A stretch of DNA of 64,000 nt, from contig JAAYNI010000044.1 of NCBI GenBank assembly GCA_012520995.1, positions 1-64,000 on the forward strand, read 5' to 3'. Shown here piece after piece: positions 1 through 8,700 of the stretch. The first letter of the stretch is position 1. Every line of letters starts with the position of its first letter. A model generated the notes under the pieces. It worked only from the letters and a program-made list of their open reading frames with translations, was not told the DNA's origin and ran no database searches. A program made the translations under genes and the position numbers. Source of the DNA: Candidatus Rifleibacteriota bacterium. Lineage in GTDB: Bacteria; Muiribacteriota; Ozemobacteria; Ozemobacterales; Ozemobacteraceae.

Positions 1-109
1 ATTACCAATAAATACAAAAAGACCAGCCGCTTCAAGCATTCATGCCTGATTGTGACTGGTCTCTTTTTGCTCCGCTTGAAGCTGTTCAGTTAAGTTTTTC
101 TTTCAATCC

Positions 110-160
110 CTAAGTGAACGCTTCTTTAGCGGCTCTCATTTAACACTTAGAGTTTTTTTA
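110..160 (+). terminator. Possible rho-independent terminator of a gene left of the window
   Basis: CTAAGTG (110-116) can pair with CACTTAG (144-150), with a smaller CGC/GCG pairing inside, and the right arm is followed by a run of seven T. The gene it would end lies outside the window. A second, weaker pairing (GACCAG at 21-26 with CTGGTC at 56-61, then T-rich) lies just before it. The first 190 bases hold no ORF I can support. Confidence 0.4.
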
Positions 161-191
161 CTTCAGAACTTTAGTAGTTTATTCAGAAGAA

Positions 192-2600
192 TCATCTGCT
201 TTGCATAAGGCGATCATATTCGCGCTTAGCTTTGTTCATCTCGCTCGACATCTTCACTGCTTCTTCTGTTTTTCCAGAGTTCATCAGACTATTATATCTG
301 ACATAGAGCTGATAATATTTGTCATATGCTGAACCAATTTGCTCATCAAGAGTTGCAGCTTCGCCTTCTGGAGCATAGACTACAGGCGCCTGTTCAGATA
401 TTACAACCTGAGTATTAGGACCAGTTTCTACAGTTTCAATTTCAACAGGTTTTCTGGAAGGAGGCAACTGAACCTTGCCTGCATATCCGCCAGAGTTATC
501 AACGCCACCTCTATTAGCATCTGCAATTTGAGGCAATCGAGCTTCTTCTTTTTTGCCAAACAAACCAGCTATTTTGCCAGCAGCCCAGCTACCAAGATAT
601 CCGCCCACCATACCGCCGAGCATGGTTCCAACGTAAGGGATGGGAATTAATGAGCCGAGAGCCGCGCCAATCGTAGATCCCACAGCCTGCCCTGTAACAC
701 CTACCCAGTCGATTCTGCTGAAAGCTTCCTTAAGGGGGAGTTTCCAACCGTCTCTGTTAGCAAGAGAGTAAGCACCTACTGAAGAACCTATTACTGAACC
801 GAATGTGGGAGCCAGAGCACCAAGTACACCGCCAACCACAGGTATAGCGTTCAAGAAAGGAACCGCAAAGCTGCCCGCTGCGGCACCAAGAGTGGAGCCA
901 GCCACGCTGCCAGCAAATTCTGCTGTAAATATTGACTGGAGAGCTTTTCGAAGACTGGGATCTTCGCCTCTCATAACTTGCGCTACATAGTCAACGCCTA
1001 CAGTGATACCAGCGGTTACCAAGAGGTTCTTAGGACTGAAACCTGATTTCAGACTGTCCTTAACATTCTGAGTACCCTGTTTAGCCATAGCCTTTCCAGA
1101 CTGATAACCATTCTGGAATTTTGCTCCTATTCCAGGCTTAGCTTCTTTTGCGCCAGGAGCCTGAGCTGCCTGACCTGCTTGTCCTGCCTGACCAGCTTGT
1201 CCTGCCTGACCAGCTTGTCCAGCTTGTCCTGCTTGTCCTGCTTGACCAGCTTGTCCTGCCTGTCCAGCTTGTCCAGCTTGTCCTGCCTGTCCAGCTTGTC
1301 CAGCTTGTCCTGCCTGTCCTGCCTGTCCAGCTTGTCCAGCTTGTCCTGCCTGTGCAGCCTGTCCAGCGTTAGGAGAAGATATAATTCCCATCTCAGCAGC
1401 TCGAGCTTTGCTGATAAATCTGCCTGTTTGAGGATCTCTATAGCGAACTCCTCTGGGAGTATCAACTATATACTGATTATTGTCGGGAACTATACCGGAA
1501 ACTTTGCCTACAGCAGGAGCTTGAGCAGCTTGTCCTGCCTGTGAAGCTTGTCCAGCTTGAGAAGCCTGAGCAGGCTTGCCTACTTGAGCCGTCTGACCAG
1601 CTTGTGAAGCTTGACCTGCCTGAGGAGCTTGACCTTTGCTGAGCAATCCGAGTTCAGCTGCTTTGGTTTGAGAAATAAATCTTCCCGTTTGAGGATCTCT
1701 GTAGCGAACTCCGTTAGCAGTCTCAACCACATAAGGATTATTATTAGATGATGGAGCAGAAATACCTGCAGGTGCATTCGGCTGAGTCTGAGAAGTCTGA
1801 ACTACCTGAGCAGACTGAGAAGTTTGCTGAGGAGTCTTAACAACCTGACCAGAGGTTTGTCCTGTTCCAGCTACAGAAGAATTATTACTTGGAGAAGAAG
1901 AAGAGGAAACACCTGCCGGAGCATTAGGCTTGTTTTGATAAGAAGGCTGGTCATACTTGGAGTAACCAGTAGTAAGCTCTAATTCGGGCTTGCCAGCAGG
2001 AAGTTCTGCTACAGGCTGAGTATTAACAGGAGCTTGAGGCTTAGAGATTATACCTAATTCGGCAGCTCTTGTTTTGCTAATAAATCTGCCCGTTTGCGGA
2101 TCTCTGTAGCGAATTCCTCTAGGAGTATCAACTATATACTTATTGTTATCGGGAACTATAGCAGAAGGAGCTTTGGCTACTTGCTGAGCAGCTTGTCCAG
2201 CTTGCGAAGCCTTACCAGCCTGACCAGCTTGTCCTGCTTGAGCGGCTTGCGACGCTTGTCCTGCTTGAGCGGCTTGCGACGCTTGTCCAGCTTGTCCTGC
2301 TTGAGATCCAGTGCCCCCAAGACTGGGAGGCAATTGCACATCTGTGCCAAAAATAATGCTGTGATATGTCTGGATATCGACAGCAACAGGCTGTCCATTG
2401 ACATATCTGATGTTGTAGGAATTAGACCCCGTAGGCGTTTTAACGGTTACCCATTGCCCAGGAGTGACCTTGTATACCTGGTTACCTATCTTTACATTTA
2501 TCTTGTCACTGATAGCAGCAGACAATGGTTCTTGGAAAATTCCAAGTGTAAAGGTAAGAGCCAGGAGGATTGAGACCACTCTAAGTGTTTTCTTTCTCAT
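192..2600 (-). CDS. Secreted low-complexity protein with (GQA)n tracts and three RDPQTGRFI modules
   Basis: The start is placed at the ATG at 2598-2600, 11 codons inside the ORF-track start, because AAGGAGT lies just upstream and the protein then opens with a classical signal peptide (MRKKTLRVV..., ending near EPLSAA). Tracts of Gly-Gln-Ala and Ser-Gln-Ala repeats dominate the middle. Embedded in them are three near-identical modules of about 35 residues, each starting NNxY(I/V)V and containing YRDPQTGRFIS followed by AAE(L/M)G. The C-terminal third has Gly/Ala-rich hydrophobic stretches that look like glycine-zipper membrane or aggregation segments (GSVAGSTLGAAAGSF and two more), then a charged helical tail. 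I do not recognise a family. It could be a surface or matrix protein. Both strands stay open over the repeats because the 9-base unit lacks stops, so the overlapping plus-strand ORFs are shadows. Confidence 0.8.
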   Translation of the reverse strand: MRKKTLRVVSILLALTFTLGIFQEPLSAAISDKINVKIGNQVYKVTPGQWVTVKTPTGSNSYNIRYVNGQPVAVDIQTYHSIIFGTDVQLPPSLGGTGSQAGQAGQASQAAQAGQASQAAQAGQAGQAGKASQAGQAAQQVAKAPSAIVPDNNKYIVDTPRGIRYRDPQTGRFISKTRAAELGIISKPQAPVNTQPVAELPAGKPELELTTGYSKYDQPSYQNKPNAPAGVSSSSSPSNNSSVAGTGQTSGQVVKTPQQTSQSAQVVQTSQTQPNAPAGISAPSSNNNPYVVETANGVRYRDPQTGRFISQTKAAELGLLSKGQAPQAGQASQAGQTAQVGKPAQASQAGQASQAGQAAQAPAVGKVSGIVPDNNQYIVDTPRGVRYRDPQTGRFISKARAAEMGIISSPNAGQAAQAGQAGQAGQAGQAGQAGQAGQAGQAGQAGQAGQAGQAGQAGQAGQAGQAGQAGQAGQAGQAAQAPGAKEAKPGIGAKFQNGYQSGKAMAKQGTQNVKDSLKSGFSPKNLLVTAGITVGVDYVAQVMRGEDPSLRKALQSIFTAEFAGSVAGSTLGAAAGSFAVPFLNAIPVVGGVLGALAPTFGSVIGSSVGAYSLANRDGWKLPLKEAFSRIDWVGVTGQAVGSTIGAALGSLIPIPYVGTMLGGMVGGYLGSWAAGKIAGLFGKKEEARLPQIADANRGGVDNSGGYAGKVQLPPSRKPVEIETVETGPNTQVVISEQAPVVYAPEGEAATLDEQIGSAYDKYYQLYVRYNSLMNSGKTEEAVKMSSEMNKAKREYDRLMQSR
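1160..1370 (-). repeat. In-frame 9-bp minisatellite encoding Gly-Gln-Ala
   Basis: About 20 tandem copies of a 9-base unit of the form GGACARGCW (coding strand) sit inside the 192-2600 gene. Shorter, less regular tracts of the same unit lie at about 1520-1640 and 2180-2315. The copies are near-identical at the DNA level, so the array probably changes length by slippage in steps of three codons without breaking the frame. Confidence 0.85.
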
Positions 2601-2713
2601 AGTAAAACTCCTTGTTGTTCTTACAGAAAACATTGATATGTATATTTGTACACATCATTACTATAATTGTAATGACCAGAAAAAAAAACGCAAGGGGGCA
2701 AAGAAGATTTTTT

Positions 2714-2794
2714 TCTATCCACAGATTACACAGATTTTTATTTGATAATTTGCAATGTTTAAAAATCCGCAGATTACGCAGATTTTCGCAGATA
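2714..2794 (-). repeat. Two copies of an AT-rich AATCTG(T/C)GTAATCTG(T/C)GGAT element
   Basis: On the minus strand, 2718-2737 reads AATCTGTGTAATCTGTGGAT followed by AGAAAAAAA; 2764-2784 holds a second copy with C in place of T. The same element recurs at 55675-55697 and 57590-57612, and in degraded form at 47038-47066 and 19507-19518. It lies in the 345-base gap between the GQA-repeat gene and the next gene. The ORFs called over it by the track are not credible. Confidence 0.7.
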
Positions 2795-2834
2795 TCAGAA
2801 ACCAATGCTTAAAAACAACGGTTATTTATTATCT

Positions 2835-2978
2835 CAAAGCAATTATCACTTGCAGCAATTGAGTCTAAACAATTCAATTCGCCACCCGCCACACGTCACG
2901 ATTTATAGGAGATATGGAGTGTGGAGTTTGTCCTTGCTACTTACTACTCCCTACGCCCTAATCCCTATCCCCTGATTC
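2835..2978. repeat. Dispersed modular intergenic repeat, copy R2
   Basis: 2835-2901 combines an AT-rich flank (AGCAATTATCA...GCAATTGAGTCTAAAACAAT-like) with the core CGCCACCCGCCAC...CGTCACG. The same flank plus core recurs at 52323-52388, and the core with a partial flank at 46908-46946. 2925-2978 holds a second module (CTACTCCCTACGCCCTA..., then CCCTGATT) that is shared with copies R3 and R7. Confidence 0.75.
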
Positions 2979-3380
2979 TCATCTGTCTATCGTGACGGCT
3001 ATTTTTTCGTTTTCGCCTACCTTGAAAATATTTTTAAAAATTAAATAGGCAATGCTGGCAGCTGACTTTTTGTCAAAACCCAATTCAGCATTTATGACTT
3101 GATTTTCTCGGTTTTCAAAAGATCTAACATCCGTTATAGGGTTGCCATCCTCCATGCTTCTTATGACTTTCGCATATTGAGAAACAATAAGCTCTGCCTG
3201 CCTAGCTTCCGCTTCTGAAGAGAGCTGCTTCAAAGGAAAATCAAAAAAAAGACCTTGAGAAGAATTAAAAGCAAATTGAAGAAAATGAAGATTGTCAGAA
3301 CTTTCAAAAAGAATAAACCATGAATCGCCACTCTGCATAAACAAGAGTTCCAGAGAAGTTTCTATTTGTCGTTTGAGCAT
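2979..3380 (-). CDS. Hypothetical protein
   Basis: This 133-residue protein is last in the long minus-strand run and starts 11 bases after the psuG stop codon, so it is probably cotranscribed. It has no signal peptide, no membrane segment and no cysteine motif. The first half looks like alternating strands (SWFILFESSDNLHFLQFAF) followed by a long helix (QAELIVSQYAKVIRSMED), which could be a small profilin-like or sensor-like fold, but I cannot name a family. No good Shine-Dalgarno sequence precedes the ATG, which fits translational coupling. Confidence 0.6.
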   Translation of the reverse strand: MLKRQIETSLELLFMQSGDSWFILFESSDNLHFLQFAFNSSQGLFFDFPLKQLSSEAEARQAELIVSQYAKVIRSMEDGNPITDVRSFENRENQVINAELGFDKKSAASIAYLIFKNIFKVGENEKIAVTIDR

Positions 3381-3391
3381 AGGATTCTAAT

Positions 3392-4288
3392 TCAATCATA
3401 AAATTCTTTTGCTATAAGAGCACATACCTTGGCATTCATTTTAACCAATTCAACATTTGTCTTCAAGCTTTCGCCATCGGTAATTTCATAAAGTTTTCCC
3501 AAAAGAAATGGCGTGGTTTTTCCGCCTTTGATACCTAGCTTTTCAGCCTCTGCTAAAGCTTCTTCAATTTTGTTTTCTATAAAATTTTTATCCAGCTCAA
3601 ATATTTCCGGTACAGGATTTCCCAAAAGCATTCCGCTTCGGTACCCTAGATTTTGATGAGTTTTAAAAATATCTGCTGCTTCTTTAGGATTTTTACAATT
3701 CCAATCTACCTTACAGCCGCTATTTCGATAATAAAAAGCAGGCAAATAGTCGCTATTATACCCCAACACTGTAACTCCCATCGTCTCTAAATATTCCATA
3801 GTTAAAGGTATATCCAAAATTGCTTTGGGACCTGCAGAAACTACAAAAACCGGAGTTTTAGCCAATTCTTGCAAATCAGCAGAAATATCGAAAGACTGCC
3901 CTGCCCCTCTGTGAACTCCGCCAATACCACCCGTAGCGAAGAATTTAATACCAGCCAGATTTGCCGCTATCATAGTTGCTGAAACAGTCGTAGAAGCAGA
4001 TTTTTTTAGCGCCAAAGCTACAGGAAGGTCTCTTCTCGAAGCTTTTACAACTGATTTGTCTTTCGCCAGAAACTCCAAATCTCTATCATCGAGACCCACC
4101 TTAATCTTACCTTCTATAACAGCGATAGTGGCAGGTATCGCACCATTTTCTCTGACAACCTCTTCAAGAGCTTTTGCTGTTTCAATGTTTTCAGGATAAG
4201 GCATTCCATGAGAAATTATAGTAGATTCAAGAGCCACTACAGGCTGATTCTTGTTTATAGCATTCTTGATTTCATCGGAAATAATCAT
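3392..4288 (-). CDS. psuG: Pseudouridine-5'-phosphate glycosidase
   Basis: The enzyme reversibly splits pseudouridine 5'-phosphate into uracil and ribose 5-phosphate in pseudouridine salvage. Family signatures are clear: VALESTIISHGMPYP near the N-terminus, ATIAVIEGKIKVGL, FATGGIGGVHRGA and SAGPKAILDIP in the middle, and NPVPE plus GKTTPFLL near the C-terminus. The length is about 298 residues from the ATG at 4286-4288, which is typical. I prefer that start to the upstream track start because GGGAGT precedes it and it begins at the conserved N-terminus. The kinase partner PsuK is not next to it. It is preceded by a hairpin (4319-4338) and followed closely by a small hypothetical gene. Confidence 0.93.
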   Translation of the reverse strand: MIISDEIKNAINKNQPVVALESTIISHGMPYPENIETAKALEEVVRENGAIPATIAVIEGKIKVGLDDRDLEFLAKDKSVVKASRRDLPVALALKKSASTTVSATMIAANLAGIKFFATGGIGGVHRGAGQSFDISADLQELAKTPVFVVSAGPKAILDIPLTMEYLETMGVTVLGYNSDYLPAFYYRNSGCKVDWNCKNPKEAADIFKTHQNLGYRSGMLLGNPVPEIFELDKNFIENKIEEALAEAEKLGIKGGKTTPFLLGKLYEITDGESLKTNVELVKMNAKVCALIAKEFYD

Positions 4289-4318
4289 AAAAACTCCCAA
4301 CATATAAAATAAATTAAG

Positions 4319-4338
4319 GCTCGTCATTTCTGACGAGC
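4319..4338 (-). terminator. Hairpin between SDR gene and psuG
   Basis: GCTCGTCA (4319-4326) and TGACGAGC (4331-4338) form a perfect 8-bp stem with a 4-base loop. On the minus strand it is followed by an AT-rich stretch rather than a clean T-run, so it may be a weak terminator or a stabilising stem in the 5' leader of psuG. Confidence 0.5.
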
Positions 4339-4365
4339 TTTAATTATAGCATTTTTTAAAAAAAA

Positions 4366-5124
4366 TTATTTAATTGCTGACCAGCCGCCGTCTATAGGCA
4401 AAGCTACTCCTGTTACATATGAGGATTCTTTGGCTGCCAAGAAAATAGCTCCAGAATTGAGTTCACCCTCTTTACCATAACGCTTGAGAGGAACAACTCC
4501 GTCCATATACTGCTGAAACTCATTAGTATTAAGGGTATCAGTAGTAAGTTCAGTTTCAAAATAACCTGGACAAATAACATTTACAGTGACTCCGTAAGGA
4601 GCAAGTTCAGCCGCAGCTGCACGAGTAAAATTGACCACGCCTGCTTTAGAAGCATGATAACCGGTATTGCTTTGGTTGGTGCCAAGAAGACCGTACATTG
4701 AAGCTATGTTGATAATTCTGCCATAACCTGCATCTTTCATAACTCTGCAGTAGGCTCTGGTCATCTTGAAAACCGAAGTAAGATCCAAGTTAATGGTGAA
4801 GTCCCAAGCTTCATTAGTCATTTCCCAAAGAGGACCATCTTTTGCGCCGCCAGCATTATTGATAAGAACATCAACTTTGCCATATTTCTTCATTATTGCA
4901 TCCAAAGAATTTTGGATACTATCGTCTTTCGTTACGTCTAGCGCCACGGCCAAAGGATCTGTTCCCTTTGCTTTCAACTCTTCCGCCAAAGCCTGAAGTC
5001 TTTCTAACCTTCGAGCCATGAGCACTACATTTGCACCACGCTCTGCAAAAGCTTTTGCCATCTGAGCACCCAAACCGCTGGATGCACCTGTTATTGCTAC
5101 TACTTGTCCTTTGAAATTAAACAT
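4366..5124 (-). CDS. Short-chain dehydrogenase/reductase (FabG/gluconate dehydrogenase-like)
   Basis: This is an NAD(P)-dependent oxidoreductase of the classical SDR fold, about 252 residues. It shows the cofactor motif TGASSGLG near the N-terminus, NNAGG, the catalytic serine in IASMYG, the YHASK active-site pair and CPGYFETEL. The C-terminus (VPLKRYGKEGEL...YVTGVALPIDGGWS) is closest to 3-oxoacyl reductases and gluconate 5-dehydrogenases; the substrate cannot be told from sequence. The start is set at the ATG at 5122-5124, preceded by AAAGGGG, because the 25 extra residues in the track overlap the upstream gene and do not fit the family N-terminus. It lies downstream of the Na+ decarboxylase genes in the same direction. 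Confidence 0.9.
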   Translation of the reverse strand: MFNFKGQVVAITGASSGLGAQMAKAFAERGANVVLMARRLERLQALAEELKAKGTDPLAVALDVTKDDSIQNSLDAIMKKYGKVDVLINNAGGAKDGPLWEMTNEAWDFTINLDLTSVFKMTRAYCRVMKDAGYGRIINIASMYGLLGTNQSNTGYHASKAGVVNFTRAAAAELAPYGVTVNVICPGYFETELTTDTLNTNEFQQYMDGVVPLKRYGKEGELNSGAIFLAAKESSYVTGVALPIDGGWSAIK

Positions 5125-5195
5125 GTTTGACGGACCCCTTTGTGAAAAACTTAACAAAGTTCTATCATTTTTTAGAGAAAATAGCAATAAGAAAG

Positions 5196-5636
5196 TCAAT
5201 CCTTAATGTTGTAGTAACAAGATGAGTTAATACAATATTTTGAATGAAAGCATCTCCCGCCTAAGATTGCCACTGCCCATCTAGATGGCTCTTCAGGTTG
5301 TTCAAAATCTTTCAAAATTGCCTCAATAGCTTTTTTGTCTTTAAAAGATAACTCAACCTTGTCTGTAGCAAATTTTGAATCCGCACACCAATAAATATAA
5401 GCCACATCTTCCACCATGGTGACTGGAACAGTAAGCTTTTCTGAGTTTTTGCATTTATCGCAAAATAAAGCAAAAAACGCCCCGGAAGGCAAAAGCTTTC
5501 TGCCGAAGCAGCCGCAATATTTGCACTGATCCGAAGCGATTTTTATTTTAGCTTCTCTAGCAAGTTCGGGACAAGGGTCTTGAACGACCCCTATCCCGAT
5601 AAATGTTTGCTTGTTGCCCAATTCAGGCTTAGCCAA
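5196..5636 (-). CDS. Small zinc-ribbon-like hypothetical protein
   Basis: This 146-residue protein begins with a TTG codon (5634-5636) only three bases after the oadB stop, so it is probably translationally coupled to it. It contains two CxxC pairs (CKYC and CDKC, about 24 residues apart) that would bind zinc or a metal cluster, plus a C-terminal pair of cysteines (CINSSC). There is no membrane segment. I do not recognise the family. Its place directly behind the decarboxylase beta subunit suggests a link to that enzyme or simple cotranscription. The TTG start is the least certain part of the call. Confidence 0.6.
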   Translation of the reverse strand: MAKPELGNKQTFIGIGVVQDPCPELAREAKIKIASDQCKYCGCFGRKLLPSGAFFALFCDKCKNSEKLTVPVTMVEDVAYIYWCADSKFATDKVELSFKDKKAIEAILKDFEQPEEPSRWAVAILGGRCFHSKYCINSSCYYNIKD

Positions 5637-5639
5637 GAA

Positions 5640-6878
5640 TCAGCCGCCAAGAATTGAAATCAAAACGCCCGATGCAACAGCCGAACCTATAACACCTGAA
5701 ACGTTTGGTCCCATAGCATGCATAAGCAGAAAGTTATTGGGATCTGACTCCAGACCCACGTTATTAGATACTCTAGCAGCCATAGGAACAGCTGAAATGC
5801 CTGCAGAACCAATAAGAGGATTTACACGTTTCTTTGGATCTTTGCAGAATATCGGTAAATTCATAATCTTGGCCATCAAAACACCTGCTGCAGAACCAGC
5901 CGAGAAAGCCAAAAGACCCAAGAATACTATAGCAACTGTTCTGGGAGTCAAAAATTGTGCTGCCGAAAGCTTAGAGCCTACAGCAAGTCCGAGCAATATA
6001 GTGACTATATTCATCATAGCGTTTTGAACAGTGTCTGAGAGCCTGTCTGTAACGGTGGATTCTTTTAAAAGATTGCCGAACATCAAGGCACCGACCAAGG
6101 AAGCTGACTCAGGAACCAAAATACCGCAAAGCAATGTAACCGCGATAGGAAACACTATCTTTTCTATCTTGGAAACGGGTCTAAGCTGCAGCATTTTGAT
6201 CTTTTTATCTTCTTCGGTTGTCAGAGCTCTCATAATAGGAGGCTGTATAACAGGCACCAAAGCCATATAAGAATAAGCTGCAACTGCTATAGAAGGGACT
6301 AGATGAGGAGCTAATTTTTGAGCTGTATAAATAGCCGTAGGACCGTCAGCTCCGCCTATAATGGCAATTGAAGCACATTCTTTGAGAGTAAAGGTTATTC
6401 CAGGAATGAAGTCTGAAAGGAAAGCCGCTCCAACCAAGGTGCCAAATATACCAAACTGAGCCGCAGCACCAAGAAGTGCTGTTTTTGGATTGGCTATAAG
6501 CGGTCCAAAGTCAGTCATAGCTCCAATACCAATAAAGATCATAATAGGGAACAATGTGTTATGAACACCCAGTTCGCTTATAAGATGCAAAAATCCTGTT
6601 CCGCCTATATCAACCAAAGGAATGTTAGCCAAAAGGCCACCGAAACCTATGGGAATCAGCAAAAGAGGTTCAAAGCCTTTGGCAAGAGCTAAATAAAGGA
6701 GCACCAGACAAACCAGAATCATTGTGACTTGTCCCCAGCTCATATTCATGAAGCCAGAAGATTTCTGTATAAAAGACCAAAGACTGAAGTCGAGTTGAGC
6801 GGTAGCAGTAGCTAGTTCTCCAGCTACTTTGGCAGTAGCAGTAGCTATAGCCTCAGGTATTATCAATGTTGGTTCCAT
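5640..6878 (-). CDS. oadB: Sodium-pumping decarboxylase, beta (membrane) subunit
   Basis: This is the integral membrane subunit of biotin-dependent Na+-translocating decarboxylases (OadB/GcdB/MmdB family). It decarboxylates carboxybiotin and exports Na+. The hallmark [11 protein letters not shown], carrying the Asp known to be needed for Na+ transport in Klebsiella OadB, is present at about residue 175-185, along with many hydrophobic helices and the conserved [19 protein letters not shown] and [12 protein letters not shown] segments near the end. At 412 residues it is of family size. The N-terminus carries an Ala/Thr-rich extension before the first helix. The ATG is preceded by AGGGAGA. It is cotranscribed after the gamma-like and alpha genes (order G-A-B). 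Confidence 0.93.
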   Translation of the reverse strand: MEPTLIIPEAIATATAKVAGELATATAQLDFSLWSFIQKSSGFMNMSWGQVTMILVCLVLLYLALAKGFEPLLLIPIGFGGLLANIPLVDIGGTGFLHLISELGVHNTLFPIMIFIGIGAMTDFGPLIANPKTALLGAAAQFGIFGTLVGAAFLSDFIPGITFTLKECASIAIIGGADGPTAIYTAQKLAPHLVPSIAVAAYSYMALVPVIQPPIMRALTTEEDKKIKMLQLRPVSKIEKIVFPIAVTLLCGILVPESASLVGALMFGNLLKESTVTDRLSDTVQNAMMNIVTILLGLAVGSKLSAAQFLTPRTVAIVFLGLLAFSAGSAAGVLMAKIMNLPIFCKDPKKRVNPLIGSAGISAVPMAARVSNNVGLESDPNNFLLMHAMGPNVSGVIGSAVASGVLISILGG

Positions 6879-6893
6879 TTTATTCTCCCTTAC

Positions 6894-8699
6894 TCAGTTA
6901 AGAACCATGACTTTGTCATCGGTTTTCAGCTGGGCACCCTTATCAACAAGAATTTCTTTAACTGTGCCTGAAGCAGAGGCTTTAACATCGCTTTCCATTT
7001 TCATAGCTTCCACAACAAAGAGCACATCACCTTCATTTACTTGGTCGCCCACTTTAACTTCCAGTCTGACAAGCGTGCCAGGCAGAGGTGAAATGACAGG
7101 AATGTCTCCGCCTGATGATTTAGCCGCTTTGTTAGATGCAGAACCTGCTTTGAGAGGAGCAACGGTGAAATCGAATGATTTACCATTAACAGTAGCTTTA
7201 GCTCCATCAAGATGGACATCATAAGCTTTACCGCCAAGCGTAACAGTATAGGCATCTGCTTTTTCCAAAGGTTTTACAGATTTAGCTGCTTCGTCAGAAA
7301 GCTTTCTGACACCGTAAGGTTTCTCACCTTTAAGGAAGTCAATTCCTTTGTCTTGGCAAGTAGCCACTATGAAAATATTTTCATCAGTAACCGGCAAGCC
7401 GTTATCTTTCAAAAGTTGAGTATTGTATTTAATGCCTTTTTTAGGATCAGCATCGTTGAGTTCAAGAACCGTTTTGGTTGTAGGCTCAAGACCAAGCTGC
7501 TCAGAAGCAAGTTTTACTATTTCCGCATCAGGAGCAACAGGTGTCTTACCAAAATAACCAAGAACCATTTTGCCGTAGCCAGGAGTAATTTTCTTCCAAG
7601 CACCGGACATTACATTGGCATAAGCCTGTTGGAAATAGAACTGAGAAACGGGAGTAACCGAAGTGCCAAAGCCGCCTTTTTTGACAACTTCACTCATAGC
7701 CGCTATAACTTCCGGTAACTTATCTAGTGTGCCGTTATCACGCATCATTTGTGTATTTGCTGTATAAGCTCCGCCTGGCAAAGGCGAGAATACTATTTCC
7801 GGTGTGACTTTTCTGGATTCAGGAGGCATGAAGTAATCTTTCATACATTCTTCGAATACCGCTTCAGCCTTGAGAATCTTGTTAATATCAACACCAAGAT
7901 CATAGTCAGTGCCTTTAAGAGCGTGCCACATAGTAATGATATCAGGGTGGCAAGTTCCGCCTGAAACAGGACTCATAGCCAAGTCAAGACCTGTGGCTCC
8001 CGCATCAAGAGCAGCTTTATGGGAAACAACTGAACAACCGGCTGTTTCATGCGAGTGGAACACTATATGAACATCTTTGCCGACTCTTTCTCTGGCTGCT
8101 TTTATTGTATCAAAGACTTTTTTCGGCGATGAAGTTCCCGAAGCATCTTTGAAGCAAATCGAATCAAAGTGCAATCCTGAATCAAGAATCTGGTTAAGAA
8201 TATTTATATAAAATTCAGGAGTATGAGCACCCTCGCATCCAGGAGGCAATTCCATCATGGTAATTGTGACTTCATGTTTAAGGCCGGCATTTACAATACA
8301 CTGTCCGCTGTAAAGCAGATTGTTTATATCGTTGAGAGCATCAAAGTTGCGGATGGTTGTAATTCCGTGTTTTTTGAACATCTTCGCATGCAAATCAATA
8401 ATATCGCTGCTCTGAGATTCAAGACCCACAACGTTTACACCTCTGGCTAAAGTTTGAAGCTGAATATCAGGGCCAACCGTTTTACGGAAAGTATCCATCA
8501 TGTCGAAGGCATCTTCTTGGCAATAAAAATAAAGCGACTGGAAACGAGCTCCGCCGCCTGATTCGAAATGTGTTATGCCTGCTTCTACAGCTGCCTCTAG
8601 TGCCGGCAAAAAGTCTTTAGTCAGAACTCTTGCACCGTATACGGACTGAAATCCGTCACGGAATGAGGTATCCATGAATTTGATTCTTTTTTTAGCCAT
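6894..8699 (-). CDS. Biotin-dependent decarboxylase alpha subunit (OadA-like, divergent active site)
   Basis: The 601-residue protein has an N-terminal carboxyltransferase barrel of the OadA/pyruvate carboxylase type, a linker domain and a C-terminal biotin carrier with the attachment site EAMKMES. It should transfer CO2 from a 2-oxo acid or similar acid to biotin, for the OadB-like pump to release. The metal/carbamylated-lysine set appears intact (MDTSFRD, CFKDASG, HSHETAG). The substrate motifs differ from the oxaloacetate enzyme as I know it: RDGFQS in place of RDAHQS, RGVN in place of RGQN, and SGGTCHPD at the distal site. The substrate may therefore not be oxaloacetate, so I withhold a gene symbol. 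GGAGA precedes the ATG. Confidence 0.85.
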   Translation of the reverse strand: MAKKRIKFMDTSFRDGFQSVYGARVLTKDFLPALEAAVEAGITHFESGGGARFQSLYFYCQEDAFDMMDTFRKTVGPDIQLQTLARGVNVVGLESQSSDIIDLHAKMFKKHGITTIRNFDALNDINNLLYSGQCIVNAGLKHEVTITMMELPPGCEGAHTPEFYINILNQILDSGLHFDSICFKDASGTSSPKKVFDTIKAARERVGKDVHIVFHSHETAGCSVVSHKAALDAGATGLDLAMSPVSGGTCHPDIITMWHALKGTDYDLGVDINKILKAEAVFEECMKDYFMPPESRKVTPEIVFSPLPGGAYTANTQMMRDNGTLDKLPEVIAAMSEVVKKGGFGTSVTPVSQFYFQQAYANVMSGAWKKITPGYGKMVLGYFGKTPVAPDAEIVKLASEQLGLEPTTKTVLELNDADPKKGIKYNTQLLKDNGLPVTDENIFIVATCQDKGIDFLKGEKPYGVRKLSDEAAKSVKPLEKADAYTVTLGGKAYDVHLDGAKATVNGKSFDFTVAPLKAGSASNKAAKSSGGDIPVISPLPGTLVRLEVKVGDQVNEGDVLFVVEAMKMESDVKASASGTVKEILVDKGAQLKTDDKVMVLN

Positions 8700-8700
8700 G

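Noticed and set aside
1160-1370. Tandem repeat as a CRISPR array
   Set aside because: Units are 9 bases, have no unique spacers and are in frame inside a protein gene.
1148-1544. Several overlapping ORFs (minus 1127-1465, plus 1148-1372, plus 1179-1544) across the repeat tract
   Set aside because: The 9-base repeat has no stop codon in several frames, so all are by-products of the Gly-Gln-Ala coding array; none has a Shine-Dalgarno sequence or plausible composition.
2581-2812. Short ORFs in the gap before 2979
   Set aside because: They are made largely of the AATCTGTGTAATCTGTGGAT repeat and runs of T/A; no start signal.
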